Below, piece by piece: positions 62,941 to 64,000 of a stretch of 64,000 nucleotides of DNA. The notes under the pieces were generated by a model that searched no databases, was not told where the DNA came from, and worked only from the letters and a program-made list of their open reading frames with translations. Position 1 is the stretch's first letter. Each line of letters starts with the position of its first letter. Source of the DNA: Herbaspirillum sp. SJZ106 (GTDB taxonomy: Bacteria; Pseudomonadota; Gammaproteobacteria; Burkholderiales; Burkholderiaceae_D); NCBI RefSeq assembly GCF_006715495.1, contig NZ_VFNI01000002.1, forward strand, positions 372,001-436,000, given 5' to 3'. Both the position numbers and the translations under genes were made by a program.

Positions 62941-63857
62941 GCGGAACCGGGACGGAACGGCTTGCCCAGCGACGCCGGCATGTTCAGCCGGATCCAGTCC
63001 GGATTGCGCGAGATCAGCGCCAGCACCACGATGGTGGCGATATACGGCGCCATCGACAGGATCTGCGACGGCACCGTTACGCCCATGCCCTGCAGGTAGA
63101 ACTGGGCGATGGTGACGCCGCCGAACAGCAGCGAACCGAGCAATACCCGTGCCGGGCGCCAGGTGGCGAAGGCGGTCAAGGCCAGCGCGATCCAGCCGCG
63201 CCCGGCTACCAGGCCTTCCACCCACATCGGCGTGTACACCAGCGACATGTAGGCGCCGGCCAGGCCGCAGCAGGCGCCGCCGAACAGCAGCGCCGCGTAG
63301 CGGATGCCGCGCACCGAATAGCCCAGCGCATGCGCCGACTCGGGCGACTCGCCCACCGCGCGCAGCACCAGGCCGGCGCGCGTGCGGTACAGGAACCAGA
63401 TGCTGGCCAGGCACAGCGCGAAGGCCACATAGCTCATCCAGTGCTGGTGGAACAGCGCGGCCCCGATGAAGGGAATGTCGCCCAGCAGCGGCACCGAATT
63501 GGCCTGCGCCGGCAGCGCCAGGCCCACGAAGCGCTGGCCGACGAAAGCCGACAGGCCGGCGCCGAAGATCGAGAGCGCCAGGCCCGTGGCCACCTGGTTG
63601 GTGGCCAGGCGCAGCGCCAGCCAGGCGAACAGCGTGGCCATCAGCATGCCGCACACGGCGCCGGCCATGAAGCCCAGCAACGGGCTCCTGGTCGAATAGC
63701 CGACCGCGAAGCCGGCGATGGCGGCCACCAGCATCATGCCTTCGGCACCGAGGTTGAGCACGCCGGAGCGTTCGTTGATCAGCAAGCCGATGGCCGCCAG
63801 CAGCAGCGGGGTGCCGGCGTTGATCGAGGCGGCAATGAGGGGAGCGAGTTGTTCCAT
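62937..63857 (-). CDS. ABC transporter permease of the BMP-type nucleoside system
   Basis: A 306-residue inner-membrane permease of the branched-chain/ribose-like family used in BMP/PnrA-type nucleoside importers. It has about nine hydrophobic segments. Family marks are PLLLAAIGLLINERSGVLNLGAEGMMLVAA near the N-terminus, and RAVGESPESAHALGYSVRGIRYAALLFGGA, the cytoplasmic loop that contacts the ATPase. The start at 63857 is four bases from the stop of the next upstream permease, so the two are translated together. It belongs with the binding-protein gene at 61668-62807. Confidence 0.92.
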   Translation of the reverse strand: MEQLAPLIAASINAGTPLLLAAIGLLINERSGVLNLGAEGMMLVAAIAGFAVGYSTRSPLLGFMAGAVCGMLMATLFAWLALRLATNQVATGLALSIFGAGLSAFVGQRFVGLALPAQANSVPLLGDIPFIGAALFHQHWMSYVAFALCLASIWFLYRTRAGLVLRAVGESPESAHALGYSVRGIRYAALLFGGACCGLAGAYMSLVYTPMWVEGLVAGRGWIALALTAFATWRPARVLLGSLLFGGVTIAQFYLQGMGVTVPSQILSMAPYIATIVVLALISRNPDWIRLNMPASLGKPFRPGSA

Positions 63858-63861
63858 GGTC

Positions 63862-64000
63862 TTAGGCTTTCTTCTTCCAGGCCAGGCGGTAATCGATCAG
63901 GGTGTCGCAGGCCAGCAGCAAAAACAGCAGCATGCCCTGGAACACGCCGGTGATCGCCGAGGGCAGGCCCAGGCGCGACTGCGCCAGCTCGCCGCCCAGA
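63862..64000 (-). CDS. Second permease of the BMP-type system (partial, C-terminal end)
   Basis: The last 45 codons of a gene reading in from beyond the window. The frame is open from the edge and ends ...LLFLLLACDTLIDYRLAWKKKA with a TAA stop. The hydrophobic helix followed by a basic tail is the usual end of the partner permease (YufP/PnrC-like). It stops four bases before the start of the other permease gene, the coupling typical of this operon. Confidence 0.8.
   Translation of the reverse strand, partial: LGGELAQSRLGLPSAITGVFQGMLLFLLLACDTLIDYRLAWKKKA

Noticed and set aside
61632-63953. Long plus-strand open frame (773 codons) opposite the BMP operon
   Set aside because: The minus strand encodes a clear binding protein and permease; this frame has shadow composition.

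Overview
The window looks like core chromosome of a high-GC betaproteobacterium in the Burkholderiales, most likely Oxalobacteraceae (Herbaspirillum-like). This rests on protein character: a Burkholderiales-type OmpC-family porin, GTP-dependent PckG, the metK/ahcY/metF cluster with an SAH riboswitch, minCDE, a fused indolepyruvate ferredoxin oxidoreductase and an NDUFA9-like epimerase. The genus is inference. Genes are dense on both strands. I found no rRNA, tRNA, CRISPR array, transposase, prophage or clear foreign island.

Layout. 0-8.3 kb: the end of an unknown gene, slyX with an overlapping flavoprotein, an amino-acid ABC permease and binding protein without an adjacent ATPase, Rep helicase, an AtaL-like protein, and the divergent YeiH/YeiE pair around a 27-bp palindrome. 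8.3-14.4 kb: a one-domain asparaginase-like protein, a large soluble two-Cache-plus-CheW protein, a 12-bp tandem repeat, an unrecognised Trp-rich protein, a 2-hydroxyacid dehydrogenase and an 821-bp gap. 14.4-21 kb: pckG, a thioesterase, ahpC and ahpF with a structured spacer, an inverted pair of 40-bp palindromic repeats and dacC. 21-31.5 kb: hydrolase, ferredoxin, VanZ, birA-coaX-SPOR, argB, TraB/GumN, a HAD nucleotidase, a His-rich Fur-family regulator, xerC and DUF484.

31.8-42 kb: porin, Sel1-repeat protein, dapF and two LpxL-type acyltransferases, then the divergent methyl-cycle cluster metK, SAH riboswitch, ahcY, a small membrane protein and metF. 42-50 kb: 5-formyl-THF cyclo-ligase, Slt, the NDUFA9-like protein, GST, cca, GNAT and phhA. 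49.6-53.8 kb: an intergenic region with a candidate minus-strand sRNA and a perfect inverted repeat, then the fused indolepyruvate oxidoreductase. 53.9-64 kb, all minus: prmC-dsbB-prfA-hemA, a degenerate OmpR-type regulator, minC-minD-minE, an SRPBCC protein, and a BMP-family ABC transporter that runs off the end.

Functional links. MetK, AhcY and MetF form the activated-methyl cycle, with SAH sensed in the ahcY leader. PhhA and the indolepyruvate oxidoreductase suggest aromatic amino-acid catabolism. AhpC and AhpF form a peroxide-reducing pair behind an OxyR-like site. HemA, PrfA and PrmC link tetrapyrrole synthesis and translation termination.

Most of the window is ordinary housekeeping sequence, and I did not find a new multigene system. 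The best leads are the candidate C-rich sRNA at 49.68-49.76 kb, the soluble tandem-Cache/CheW protein, the yeiH/yeiE palindrome, the 12-bp tandem repeat in a divergent promoter region, and the response regulator with a degenerate receiver.
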